A stretch of DNA of 29,912 nucleotides from an uncultured Bacilli bacterium (GTDB lineage: Bacteria; Bacillota_I; Bacilli_A; RF39; UBA660), in contig CALVJU010000015.1 of assembly GCA_944332375.1 (NCBI GenBank), positions 1-29,912 of the forward strand, read 5' to 3'. Shown here piece by piece: positions 1 through 8,335 of this stretch. The notes beneath the pieces are model-generated. The model had not been told where the DNA came from. It saw only the letters and a list, made by a program, of their open reading frames with translations, and did no database searches. A program made the translations under genes and the position numbers. Numbering within the stretch: the first letter of the stretch is position 1; the number at the start of each line of letters is the position of its first letter.

Positions 1-1
1 A

Positions 2-100
2 AAAGAATTAGAAGAGAAACATGAAAATTTGGATCATGAAACAGTAGTGAATGGAAAATTATTATTTCAAAAATTAAATATAAGAGGATTAGAACTATAG
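2..100 (+). CDS. 3' end of an unidentified protein
   Basis: The window opens inside an open frame with no start in view that ends in TAG at 98-100. The 32 visible residues are charged and probably helical (many Glu, Lys, Leu) and end in NIRGLEL. No domain is recognisable, so no function is offered. A short inverted repeat, AGAT/ATCT, followed by a T run lies at 99-116 and could be a weak terminator. The gene converges on the minus-strand agrBD pair. Confidence 0.5.
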   Translation, partial: KELEEKHENLDHETVVNGKLLFQKLNIRGLEL

Positions 101-174
101 ATTCTGATCTTTTTTTGATTTGATACAATTTATTTTGGTAATTACTTTTATTTACACTTTTTTCATTCGTACGA

Positions 175-203
175 TAAAAAAGAAGATAATTTAACTTATC
201 TCC
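175..203 (-). terminator. terminator after agrD
   Basis: On the minus strand a stem of about 7 bp (GAGATAA with TTATCTT) is followed by a T-rich run, 13 bases after the agrD stop codon. It closes the agrBD transcript. Confidence 0.55.
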
Positions 204-215
204 TATATTGTCTAA

Positions 216-338
216 TTATTTGATTAAAGCTTGTGGACACTCCGGTTCATCAATTATTACAATTACACATGCTTGTGATCCAATTGTCGCAAGTACACCA
301 CCAAATACTGCTAACATTTTTGCAATTTTACTCATCAT
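216..338 (-). CDS. agrD: AgrD-like cyclic autoinducer propeptide
   Basis: A 40-residue ORF, downstream of agrB, with a good Shine-Dalgarno (AGGAGG at 348-353). The layout is that of AgrD propeptides: an amphipathic N-terminal helix (residues 1-20), a small central segment with one Cys (C24, CVIVI), and an acidic, proline-containing tail (DEPECPQAL). In the family, AgrB cuts just before or near the acidic tail and links the Cys thiol to the new C-terminus, giving a thiolactone. Here the ring would be five residues (CVIVI) or six (CVIVII) if the cut is directly before DEP. A second Cys (C34) lies in the tail. A second ATG at 333-335 is an alternative start. The exact signal peptide is inferred. 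Confidence 0.85.
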   Translation of the reverse strand: MMSKIAKMLAVFGGVLATIGSQACVIVIIDEPECPQALIK

Positions 339-374
339 ATGATTCACTCCTCCTTACTCTAATCGCAATAGTTC

Positions 375-983
375 TCATACTGTACCTACTGCATATCTTT
401 TATAATTCGCATATGGTAGTTTAAAGATATGATATACGAGCGGTGATATCATAAAGTTTTGAACTACTAATGCCATAATAAAGGAATTGGAAATGAATTG
501 GTCTTTGACAATAAATGCAATAATTACCATAATAATTGCCACTACCGTTGAAATTATTTTATATATTTTTCTTCTTTTTTTACTTACGATAGGTCTTTTA
601 TAAGTATCTGCTGGTGCATTTTTTAAAATGAACAGAACAGAGATAATTCCTATGATTCCTTTTACAAAAAATGGCATCGTAATATGCATACACAAGATGG
701 GGATTCCTATAAAAATACTCGTGGAACTGACTAAGCAAATCCAACTTTTCGTCGCATGTAATCCAAAAGATGGGGTTCGAATAAGGTTGTACACGAATAA
801 AAATATAATAACTTCTTTCCATATTCCCAATATGATAGAAAGTAATAGGATAATAACTATTTTGGTGATCATAAGATAAAATCCTTCTAACCCATATTGA
901 ATAATTTCAAAATCTGTTTCACTCTTTTCTGGATTATATTTTCTGACAAAATCCATACACGCCTTCATAACTATTTTCTTCAT
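375..983 (-). CDS. agrB: AgrB-like propeptide-processing membrane protease
   Basis: AgrB proteins are polytopic membrane cysteine peptidases that cut AgrD and form its thiolactone. This 202-residue protein is of normal family length. It shows the expected short cytoplasmic N-terminus, several hydrophobic segments, and the catalytic His/Cys pair in GLHATKSWIC (H76, C83), spaced as in the staphylococcal enzyme. A basic loop (SKKRRK, about residue 135) separates the later membrane segments. The start is ATG with GGTGAT about 7 bases upstream. It ends in TGA, 36 bases before agrD, so the two form an agrBD operon ending at the terminator near 190. No receptor kinase (AgrC) or response regulator (AgrA) is in the window; they may lie elsewhere or be absent. 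Confidence 0.88.
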   Translation of the reverse strand: MKKIVMKACMDFVRKYNPEKSETDFEIIQYGLEGFYLMITKIVIILLLSIILGIWKEVIIFLFVYNLIRTPSFGLHATKSWICLVSSTSIFIGIPILCMHITMPFFVKGIIGIISVLFILKNAPADTYKRPIVSKKRRKIYKIISTVVAIIMVIIAFIVKDQFISNSFIMALVVQNFMISPLVYHIFKLPYANYKRYAVGTV

Positions 984-1034
984 ACTTCTATCACCAAATC
1001 AATCATATCAAATAATATTGTCGAAAAATAAATG

Positions 1035-1065
1035 TAATACTTTAAATATTTGCTTTCAAGTATTA
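1035..1065. repeat. inverted repeat between agrB and the csp gene
   Basis: A perfect 8-bp inverted repeat (TAATACTT / AAGTATTA) separated by 15 bases lies in the 204-bp divergent spacer between agrB (minus) and the cold shock gene (plus). It could be an operator or a weak hairpin; there is no T run. The rest of the spacer is AT-rich with no gene visible. Confidence 0.35.
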
Positions 1066-1187
1066 GATCAGAATCATTAACCAATAGTTATTGAAATGTA
1101 ACATTCAAGCAGAAAATATACCATTTAGAGCAATTAACTCCTTTTTTTTCTTTTTTTCTCTATACTAGGAGGTGAAAAGAGGAATTT

Positions 1188-1418
1188 ATGCAGAAAGGTA
1201 AGTTAAAATGGTTTAATGATCGCAAAGGATTTGGATTTCTCATAAACGACAATGGAGAGGATGTATTTGTACATTACAGTCAAATTAAAAAAGACGGTTT
1301 TAAAACATTAAAAGAAGATGATATTATTGAATATGATGAAATTGTAACTGACAAAGGGTTGCAAGCTCAAAACGTCACTATCTTAAACCAGGAACAAAAA
1401 GAAACTATTAAAAGTTAG
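1188..1418 (+). CDS. csp: cold shock domain protein
   Basis: Small single-stranded nucleic-acid-binding protein, an RNA chaperone of the CspA/CspB family. The 76 residues make one OB-fold cold shock domain with both RNA-binding motifs: KGFGFL (RNP1, about residues 13-18) and VFVHYS (RNP2, about 26-31), and the usual GKLKWFN start. The last 10 residues are an extra polar tail compared with the usual 65-67. AGGAGGTG lies 13 bases before the ATG and AGAGGA lies 4 bases before it; either can serve. The leader just upstream is very pyrimidine-rich (1141-1160). The final codons form the first arm of the terminator. It is monocistronic and divergent from agrBD. Confidence 0.93.
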   Translation: MQKGKLKWFNDRKGFGFLINDNGEDVFVHYSQIKKDGFKTLKEDDIIEYDEIVTDKGLQAQNVTILNQEQKETIKS

Positions 1419-1429
1419 TTTCTTTTTTT
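1398..1429 (+). terminator. terminator overlapping the csp stop codon
   Basis: A perfect 10-bp stem (AAAGAAACTA / TAGTTTCTTT, 8-base loop) with a T run. The csp stop codon lies in the 3' arm. It can also act on the minus strand for the convergent ATPase gene ending at 1428. Confidence 0.8.
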
Positions 1430-4070
1430 AAACTCCACCAATAATACCTTTTTTCCTGAGATACAATTTCCGAAACCAATCCACAGGAACAACAGTAACC
1501 GCAAATAATAGCATAATCACAAACTCATATAGAGTCAATCCAAATGTACGGAATAAAGAGCCTCCAAAATAAATCAAACTTACTTGCACAAATAAAATAA
1601 ATAAAATGACGACTATAAAAATACGATTTTGATATAAATGGGCTAGTAAATTGAGACGATGTGTTCGTGCGTTAAAGCTGTTAAAAATACCCATGAAAAT
1701 AAATAGCCCAAAGAAAGCTGTCATTAAATATCGATTATCAATACCACTACGGAAGAAATGATGAATCCACGGCGATTTTAAAAACAAGACACATAATAAT
1801 GCAGAATAAGCACCTGTAAAAATAATTTCATCTTTCATATAAGTATTAATAATAGGTTCATTTTTCTTTTTTGGTTCTTCATCCATATACTCTAATAAAG
1901 GTGGTTCATAGGCAAAAGCAATTCCAGCAAGAGTATCCATCACCATATTAATCCAAAGCATTTGAATCACTGTAACAGGTGTATCAACACCAATAAATGG
2001 GCCTATAATAGATAAACTAACAGCACAAATATTTACGGTTAATTGGAAAATAATAAATTTTCGAATACTTTTAAAAATAGTTCTTCCAAACAAAATTGCC
2101 TGTGAAATCGATTTGAAGTTATCATCTAATATTACAATATCACTGGCTTCTTTAGAGACTTCTGTCCCGCTTCCCATTGCAAAACCAACATCGGCTTTTT
2201 TTAATGCTGGGGCATCATTCACACCATCCCCTGTCATACCTACTACTAAGTTCATTTCTTGACTAATTCTTACCAATCTACTTTTATCTTGCGGTAACGA
2301 TCTTGCAACCACTCTTAAATGAGGCAAAATCTTTTTCAATTCTTCATCACTTTTCTGATTCAATTCTTGACTCGTTAACACAATATCACTAGATTCTTGA
2401 ATTAAGCCTACTTCCTTTGCAATAGAAATTGCTGTATCTTGATTATCACCAGTAATCATAACAGTTTGAATATGGGCTCTTTGGACAAGTTCTATTCCCT
2501 CTTTTGCTTCTTCTCTTACTTCATCTTTAATTAAAATAATTCCAATCAATGTCAAATTAGAATGCGTTGTAATATTTTCCCCATTCTTAGATTCTGCCAA
2601 GACCAACACGCGAATTCCATGACTTGTAATTTGTTTTAAACGTTGAAAATAGGATTGAATAGAAATAATTCGTCTCTTTTTCCCATCTTCATCGTAATAT
2701 TCTGTACACTGTGATAGAAGTTTTTCTGGAGCCCCTTTTACAAAATGTCTTACTTGTCCATGATGTTCTACAGAAACCATAGAATATTTATTTTTGCTAT
2801 CAAATGGTAAAGAAGAGACAACTCTTTTCTTTTCCGGAAAATTTCCAACAATAAATTGCATCAAAGAACGATCTGTAATATTTCCTCCTATTACTTCTTT
2901 TTTACTTTCATCATAACTACTTGCATTATTATAATACAAAGAATCTTTTACAATTTCTTGATAGTTTTTACACGAGTTTAACTGTGAAATACTTTGATAT
3001 TCTCGCAATTTTCCATCCATCAAACAAATGACTTCTAATTTTCCTTTTGTAAGAGTACCTGTCTTATCCGTAAATAAGATATTCAAATTTCCCGCTGTTT
3101 CAATTCCAATCAATTTTCGAACTAGAACATTGCTTTTTAACATTCGCTTCATATTTGAGGAAAGAACAAGAGTGATCATCATAGGTAGTCCCTCCGGAAC
3201 AGCAACCACAATAATCGTAACACTCAGTGTTAAAGCGTATAAAATATGGCCACTAATCAAAGGAAAGTTTGTCACTGTTTTTAAAATCAAATCAGGTTGA
3301 AAATGGTTTTCAATTACAACAACAGAAAACAGATAGGAAATACTTACTAAGACTGCTCCAACATATCCAATTTTACTGATAATTGTAGCAAGTCCTCTTA
3401 ATCGTAACTTTAAAGGACTATCAGGTTGTTTTTCTTGTATTTCTTTTGCTAATGCTCCATAAAAGGTTTGATCCCCTACTTTATTTACTTGCATCATTCC
3501 CTTTTTAGAATAGACAACTGTCCCACGGTAAACAAGGTTCTCTTCTGTTTCTTCTTCTAAGTGAGAAATCGCTTTTTTTCTCGCTTCTTTTGTTTCTCCG
3601 TTCAAAGCTGATTCATCTACGGTAATTTCTCCTTCTATCATACGTCCATCTGCAGGAATCTTATCCCCTGCTTCTAATAAAACAAGATCTCCTACTACAA
3701 TCTCATCCATTGACACTTCAACAATTTTTCCATTTCTCTTGACCCTACATTTCAGTTTTGCAGAGTCTTCTTGTAATTTTTCAAATGCCTTTTCACTCCC
3801 ATATTCTGAGATTGTTGAAATAAAAGAAGCTAAAAAGATGGCAATGACAATTCCAATTGTTTCATACCAGTCAAAACTCTTCATTAAAAAGACAGTTTTA
3901 ATTGCTAACGCAATCAGTAATATTTTTATAATCGGATCTCCTAAGGATTGTAATAGCAATCCTAAAAAGCTATCTTTCTTCTGCGGTGTTAACTCATTTG
4001 TTCCATATGTTTCTCTTGATTTTTGTACTTGTTTCTCTGTCAGTCCTGTGAATTCTATTTTTCTTTGCAT
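1428..4070 (-). CDS. P-type Ca2+-transporting ATPase
   Basis: An 880-residue P2-type ATPase, likely exporting Ca2+ from the cytoplasm. Order of parts: N-terminal cation-ATPase domain; M1-M2; actuator domain with NGET (158-161, the TGE loop); M4 with PEGLP (292-296); phosphorylation site DKTGT (D335); nucleotide-binding domain with KGAPE (about 445); TGDN (540-543); hinge GDGVND (614-619); then six C-terminal membrane segments. M6 has N708 and D712 (NMVMD), which with E293 are the residues of the Ca2+ site II of SERCA/PMCA-like pumps, as in the bacterial pump LMCA1. The start is ATG with AGGAGG 7 bases before it. Substrate is inferred from these residues; Mn2+ is possible. Confidence 0.9.
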   Translation of the reverse strand: MQRKIEFTGLTEKQVQKSRETYGTNELTPQKKDSFLGLLLQSLGDPIIKILLIALAIKTVFLMKSFDWYETIGIVIAIFLASFISTISEYGSEKAFEKLQEDSAKLKCRVKRNGKIVEVSMDEIVVGDLVLLEAGDKIPADGRMIEGEITVDESALNGETKEARKKAISHLEEETEENLVYRGTVVYSKKGMMQVNKVGDQTFYGALAKEIQEKQPDSPLKLRLRGLATIISKIGYVGAVLVSISYLFSVVVIENHFQPDLILKTVTNFPLISGHILYALTLSVTIIVVAVPEGLPMMITLVLSSNMKRMLKSNVLVRKLIGIETAGNLNILFTDKTGTLTKGKLEVICLMDGKLREYQSISQLNSCKNYQEIVKDSLYYNNASSYDESKKEVIGGNITDRSLMQFIVGNFPEKKRVVSSLPFDSKNKYSMVSVEHHGQVRHFVKGAPEKLLSQCTEYYDEDGKKRRIISIQSYFQRLKQITSHGIRVLVLAESKNGENITTHSNLTLIGIILIKDEVREEAKEGIELVQRAHIQTVMITGDNQDTAISIAKEVGLIQESSDIVLTSQELNQKSDEELKKILPHLRVVARSLPQDKSRLVRISQEMNLVVGMTGDGVNDAPALKKADVGFAMGSGTEVSKEASDIVILDDNFKSISQAILFGRTIFKSIRKFIIFQLTVNICAVSLSIIGPFIGVDTPVTVIQMLWINMVMDTLAGIAFAYEPPLLEYMDEEPKKKNEPIINTYMKDEIIFTGAYSALLCVLFLKSPWIHHFFRSGIDNRYLMTAFFGLFIFMGIFNSFNARTHRLNLLAHLYQNRIFIVVILFILFVQVSLIYFGGSLFRTFGLTLYEFVIMLLFAVTVVPVDWFRKLYLRKKGIIGGV

Positions 4071-4107
4071 AGCATGTCCTCCTAAAAAATACTATGCAGG
4101 ATTGTTC

Positions 4108-4136
4108 ATTTTATCCCAGGTTTGTCCATTTTACAA
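4108..4136 (-). promoter_or_regulatory. promoter of the Ca2+ ATPase gene
   Basis: Minus-strand TTGTAA (4131-4136) and TAAAAT (4108-4113) are 17 bp apart, 38 bases upstream of the ATPase start codon. Confidence 0.5.
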
Positions 4137-4259
4137 TGTTGAAAAATGTGACAAAAAATTTAATTGCAATTCTATGTTCATCATGTTACACTAGTAATGA
4201 ATCATTCATTTATTTTAGAAGAAAACTGTGATAAAATAAGATAAGAAAGAAGGAAGTTT

Positions 4260-4826
4260 ATGAGAAGATTTAAAGTTTCATATATGCCAATGATTAGCGC
4301 AGTATTATTGTTAATAATAGGACTATTATTATTGATTTTTCCACAGTCTTTTTTACATAGTTTAGAGTTTATTATGGGAGTTTTATTCCTTGTATTAGGT
4401 ATAGAACAAATCCTATACTCTATTTTTGCAAAAGAACGTATTCTAATTCCAACTTTTCACCTAACACAAGGAATCGTTCATCTCACACTCGCAATATTAC
4501 TATTATTCCGACCAAATCTATCACAAACTGTCTTTGGAATTATTGTAGGAGTATGGGTCATTTCTAGTGCTACTCTTAAGTTGAATGTTGTTTTTCAAAA
4601 ATCTAGTTTAAAATTACCTTATAAATGGGACTTATTAGACTGTTTTATTAAATTTGTATTAGGAATTATTCTGTTGTTAAATCCATTTGATGGATTTGCT
4701 CTATGGACAATGTTTGCCGGTGGATATCTTGTTATGATTGCAATTGATTTCTTTGTTACCGCCATCTATTTGGATAAATTATTCCAACCGGAACATAAGA
4801 AAGAGAAGAAAAGAAAAAAGAAATAA
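4260..4826 (+). CDS. HdeD/DUF308-like membrane protein
   Basis: A 188-residue, very hydrophobic protein with about six membrane segments arranged as three repeated helix pairs, and a strongly basic cytoplasmic tail (HKKEKKRKKK). This pattern and motifs such as GVLFLVLGIEQ fit the HdeD/DUF308 family of small integral membrane proteins. Members in enterobacteria are linked to acid resistance; in Bacillota the function is unknown. The start is ATG with AGAAGGAAG upstream. It is transcribed alone, divergently from the Ca2+ ATPase, with a terminator just after it. Confidence 0.7.
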   Translation: MRRFKVSYMPMISAVLLLIIGLLLLIFPQSFLHSLEFIMGVLFLVLGIEQILYSIFAKERILIPTFHLTQGIVHLTLAILLLFRPNLSQTVFGIIVGVWVISSATLKLNVVFQKSSLKLPYKWDLLDCFIKFVLGIILLLNPFDGFALWTMFAGGYLVMIAIDFFVTAIYLDKLFQPEHKKEKKRKKK

Positions 4827-4832
4827 TAAAAG

Positions 4833-4872
4833 AAAAACGATAAATTAGAAACGAACTAATCTATCGTTTTTT
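4833..4872. terminator. bidirectional terminator
   Basis: AAAAACGATA pairs with TATCGTTTTT, with a further inner ATTAG/CTAAT pairing. There are A and T tracts on both sides, so it can end both the HdeD-like gene and the minus-strand gene ending at 4878. Confidence 0.8.
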
Positions 4873-4877
4873 ATATC

Positions 4878-5804
4878 TTATTTTTTTTCATCGTATCCAT
4901 ATTCAAATCCAACTTGCCCATTTTCTTTTACAATCATATTAAGTGTATTCCACTTCTTTGTCTGTTCTTTTTCCGTTAATGAAATTAATTTGATCACTTC
5001 ATTTTTAATCTGATTTAAAGCGGATTCTTCTAAATTTTGATGACTCATTAATTTTCCATCTTTTTTCCAAATTGCCATTTTAAGATCGACTGTCTTCTCT
5101 TCTTTTGTCGCCTTCAATTGAATTGTTGTCCATTCTTCTTTTGTCGCATTTACCATCGCTGTTACAATTCTTTTTAATTGCTTTTTTTCTTCTACTTCTT
5201 TATTTTTCATATTTGTTTGTGGTGTCTCACGACGAATTGTACTTGTTGTATTTTCATTTTTTATTTGGCGGTTAAATGATTTACTACTACAGAAAACTGT
5301 ATTTTCTACCTTCATTTTCCTCATTTCTTCGATTAGACGTTTATAAATGTTATCAATTAATGGCTCTCTTGTATTTGAAGTTTTGATCAATTTAATATCA
5401 TATGGTTTAAAAATAATTTCAATCTTATTTTCAAAGCGCTTTCTACCTTGCATGCTCTTACCCTTCATGCTAGAGTAATCAAGATTACAAACCATAATAA
5501 TGTTAGATACATTTTCCAGTTTCCCTTTTTGATATAATTTATACATTGTCTCATAAGAATCTACTTCTTCTCTAGAATGTTTATCATTATAGTAAAACAC
5601 AAATGATAATCTAGTAAACCCTTTTTTATATTTATATTCTTGATATTCTGGTTTTAATTTTTTATTTTGGACTTCTTCTTCTTCGAATAATTTCATCATA
5701 TTTTGAAATTCTTCTTCTAAAACATATGCGATATTTAATACAGCTTCTGCTGTTACAATGGAACTAGAGAAATCTTCCTGTACTTTTATTAATTCATCCA
5801 ACAT
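4878..5804 (-). CDS. hypothetical protein, weakly YezG/DUF600-like C-terminus
   Basis: A 308-residue soluble, charged protein that I do not recognise overall. The N-terminal part (1-160) is mixed helix/strand with a hydrophobic strand FTRLSFVFYY near residue 65. The middle (about 165-210) is polar, Lys/Glu/Asn-rich and probably a linker. The last 95 residues (NATKEEW, then WNTLNMIVKENGQVGFEYGYD) have the spacing of the YezG/DUF600 family, which includes immunity proteins against secreted nuclease toxins. That match is by eye only and no toxin gene is adjacent. The start is ATG with AGGAGGG 6 bases upstream, and a minus-strand TATAAT lies at 5830-5835. It is flanked by terminators and looks monocistronic. 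Confidence 0.6.
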   Translation of the reverse strand: MLDELIKVQEDFSSSIVTAEAVLNIAYVLEEEFQNMMKLFEEEEVQNKKLKPEYQEYKYKKGFTRLSFVFYYNDKHSREEVDSYETMYKLYQKGKLENVSNIIMVCNLDYSSMKGKSMQGRKRFENKIEIIFKPYDIKLIKTSNTREPLIDNIYKRLIEEMRKMKVENTVFCSSKSFNRQIKNENTTSTIRRETPQTNMKNKEVEEKKQLKRIVTAMVNATKEEWTTIQLKATKEEKTVDLKMAIWKKDGKLMSHQNLEESALNQIKNEVIKLISLTEKEQTKKWNTLNMIVKENGQVGFEYGYDEKK

Positions 5805-5999
5805 AGCAAACCCTCCTAATTTCTTCTATATTATAACATATCATTCGTTTTATTTTCTAATTTGAATATTCTAAAATGCAAAGCAAAATCTTTTACTCAT
5901 TTTTCTGTATAGAATATCATAATTTCTCAAGAATTACAATCCTTTTTAGAAAAAGAATTCGTGAAAAAAGAAAAAGTGTTTTTTGTACTTCTTCTATTT

Positions 6000-7211
6000 T
6001 TAAATACTTCTTAAGTTTTTTCCAACAATTTCTTTATATTTCGTTACCCCTGGCTGATCAAATGGATTGACGTGGAATAGATAAGAACTCATTGCTGCAC
6101 TCATCATGAAAAACATTGCTAATTCTCCTAAATGATATGCATCCAACTCTTCTATCTTCATAAGTAAAGTAGGACACTTAGCATCTAAATGTGCTTGACA
6201 TACACTTTTTTCAATAATATGGTTAATATTACTCAGTGTCTCCTGATATTTTTCCACTTGAAACGTTCTTGTTTTCATAATAGAAATAGTCGATTCGAAC
6301 AAAATAGGATTCCCCTCTTGTATGAATTGACCTAAAGAGTGCAAGTCTCTCGTGTAAATCAATTTCACTGGTAAAATTCCTTTTTCATTTTTCCCCTCTG
6401 ACTCTGCAAAGAGTTGTTTTGTCCACTCCACCATTTTTGACAATTTCGGTTCATAGATTGCAAATCCTTCAATCACTTTGCCGTGATCAAAGAAAATCCT
6501 TCGTAACATAGCATAAATACCCGCTTGATTTAAATATATTCTTCCCTCTTTTGCTCCTCTTAAGAAGGAAATAATATCAATATCTGCCAACGCCATAGAA
6601 AATAAAGTTGCAGGTGTAAAAAGAGAGTATCTACCACTAATGACATTCGGAATATGAAACTTTTCATAGCCATATTTTGTAGCATAATACATCAGCTTTC
6701 CATCATAAGAACTGGTTGTTACTACAATTCTACGCTTCACTTCTTCCGTACTATATTTTTTATACATCCAACTCTGGAATAATTCAAAAACAGTAATTAC
6801 TTCCATCGTATTTCCTGATTTCGATACAACGTGAATACTAACATCTTTTTCCCTCAAATAATTTTGTAAATCAATTAAATATTCACTAGATAAATCATTC
6901 CCAACAAATATGATTTCTGGGCGTCTTCTTCGAAAATATGGAGATAGTGCTTGAATCGTAGCTTGGGCTCCCATAGAAGAACCACCAATTCCGATAATCA
7001 GAATGACATCACTAATTCTTTTGAGATCATCTGCTTGTTGAATCATTCTCTTTAACTCTTGATTATCGACATATTTTCCCATATCATACCAACACAATTC
7101 CGGATACCCCTGAGAAAATTTCTTTTTAATATTTTCTAGTTCTTTTGAATATTGATCGATATCTTCCTTTGATACCATTTTTTTAACATAAGTATTAAAA
7201 TCAAACTCCAT
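6000..7211 (-). CDS. pgi: glucose-6-phosphate isomerase
   Basis: Interconverts glucose 6-phosphate and fructose 6-phosphate in glycolysis. Both SIS domains are visible: IGIGGSSMGA (73-82), SKSGNT (130-135), catalytic Glu in LFAESEGKN (E270/E272), H291 in HSLGQF, and the C-terminal lysine in NPFDQPGVTKYK (K391). At 403 residues it is shorter than the roughly 450 of Bacillus enzymes; the reduction is mainly at the N-terminus and the C-terminus ends soon after the active-site lysine. The start is ATG with AAGGATGTG upstream. The galE terminator lies between galE and pgi, so pgi may depend on readthrough. The 195 bp after its end (5805-5999) hold no gene or clear terminator. Confidence 0.92.
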   Translation of the reverse strand: MEFDFNTYVKKMVSKEDIDQYSKELENIKKKFSQGYPELCWYDMGKYVDNQELKRMIQQADDLKRISDVILIIGIGGSSMGAQATIQALSPYFRRRRPEIIFVGNDLSSEYLIDLQNYLREKDVSIHVVSKSGNTMEVITVFELFQSWMYKKYSTEEVKRRIVVTTSSYDGKLMYYATKYGYEKFHIPNVISGRYSLFTPATLFSMALADIDIISFLRGAKEGRIYLNQAGIYAMLRRIFFDHGKVIEGFAIYEPKLSKMVEWTKQLFAESEGKNEKGILPVKLIYTRDLHSLGQFIQEGNPILFESTISIMKTRTFQVEKYQETLSNINHIIEKSVCQAHLDAKCPTLLMKIEELDAYHLGELAMFFMMSAAMSSYLFHVNPFDQPGVTKYKEIVGKNLRSI

Positions 7212-7227
7212 ATTTTCACATCCTTAA

Positions 7228-7250
7228 GAAAAAAATTGCTCAAGCAATTT
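7228..7250 (-). terminator. terminator at the end of galE
   Basis: On the minus strand AAATTGCT and AGCAATTT form an 8-bp stem with a 2-base spacer, followed by TTTTTTC. It overlaps the last codons of galE and precedes pgi, so it may reduce rather than abolish pgi transcription from galE. Confidence 0.65.
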
Positions 7251-8259
7251 ATTCATCTTCTTTTTTATGCACTACAACATAACGATAAGAATCTCTACAC
7301 ATATCTTCTAGTGTTTTTTCTGCCTTCCAATGAAGTTTTTCTAATGCATAACTAGGATCTGCATAGTTTGCTGCAATATCCCCAGGTCTTCTATCTACAA
7401 TTTTATAGTGAATTGTCATATTGTTTGCTTTTTCAAATGCATGTACAATATCTAAAACACTATATCCAACACCTGTTCCTAAATTATATGCATCTATTCC
7501 AGTTCCACTCATTACCTTTTCTATTGCCTTAATATGGCCTTTTGCAAGGTCTACAACGTGAATGTAATCTCTAACACCTGTTCCATCAGGTGTATCATAA
7601 TCATCGCCAAAAACGCTTAAAATTGGTAATTCTCCCGTAGCCACTTTAACAATATATGGCATAAGATTATTTGGGATACCATTTGGATTTTCCCCGATCA
7701 AACCACTCTCGTGAGCACCAATTGGATTAAAATATCTCAAAATGGCAATACTAAACTCTGGATCAGCAATACTTAAATCACGTAAAATATCTTCAATCAT
7801 TAACTTCGTGCTTCCATATGGATTCGTTGTTGATAATGGAAAATCTTCACGAATTGGTAAAGAAGCCGGATCACCATACACAGTTGCGCTAGAAGAGAAA
7901 ACAAATCTCTTACAACCTACTTCTTCCATGACTTCTAATAAATTGATTGTTGAAAACAAATTATTGTGATAATACATTAATGGCTTTTTCACAGACTCTC
8001 CCACTGCTTTATATCCTGCAAAATGAATCACTGCATCGATCTGATTTTCTTGAAATATTTTACGAAGTAAGTCTTTATCACAGACATCTCCTTCATAAAA
8101 AGTAAACTCTTTCCCTGTAATTTTCTTGATGCAATCAATCACTTCAGGTTTTGAATTAGAGAAATTATCAACGACAACTACATCATAATTTCCATTTAAT
8201 AATTCTACTACTGTATGTGACCCAATATATCCTGTTCCACCAGTTACTAAAATGCTCAT
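7249..8259 (-). CDS. galE: UDP-glucose 4-epimerase
   Basis: NAD-dependent short-chain dehydrogenase/reductase that interconverts UDP-glucose and UDP-galactose. It is 336 residues, typical for GalE. It has the Rossmann motif GGTGYIGSH (7-15), the catalytic triad S124 (in SSSATVYG), Y148 and K152 (PYGSTK), and the GalE-type GTGVRDYIHVVDLAKGH stretch. The start is ATG with GTAGGTGA upstream. It could supply UDP-galactose to the glycosyltransferases at 11.2-13.5 kb, though they are not in the same operon. Confidence 0.94.
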   Translation of the reverse strand: MSILVTGGTGYIGSHTVVELLNGNYDVVVVDNFSNSKPEVIDCIKKITGKEFTFYEGDVCDKDLLRKIFQENQIDAVIHFAGYKAVGESVKKPLMYYHNNLFSTINLLEVMEEVGCKRFVFSSSATVYGDPASLPIREDFPLSTTNPYGSTKLMIEDILRDLSIADPEFSIAILRYFNPIGAHESGLIGENPNGIPNNLMPYIVKVATGELPILSVFGDDYDTPDGTGVRDYIHVVDLAKGHIKAIEKVMSGTGIDAYNLGTGVGYSVLDIVHAFEKANNMTIHYKIVDRRPGDIAANYADPSYALEKLHWKAEKTLEDMCRDSYRYVVVHKKEDE

Positions 8260-8311
8260 TCATTCACCTACCCTCTATTGAAAGTATATCATGTATCACA
8301 AAAAAAGTAAA

Positions 8312-8335
8312 ACAAAAGAGGCTAGCTTGCCTCTT
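8312..8335 (-). terminator. terminator at the end of the htrA gene
   Basis: AAGAGGC and GCCTCTT form a 7-bp stem over a 6-base loop, followed by TTGTTTTAC and a longer T run. The 5' arm is inside the last codons of the protease gene. Confidence 0.7.

Noticed and set aside
233..424. Plus-strand open frame opposite agrD
   Set aside because: It has no ribosome binding site, covers agrD and the end of agrB, and its composition is that of an antisense shadow.
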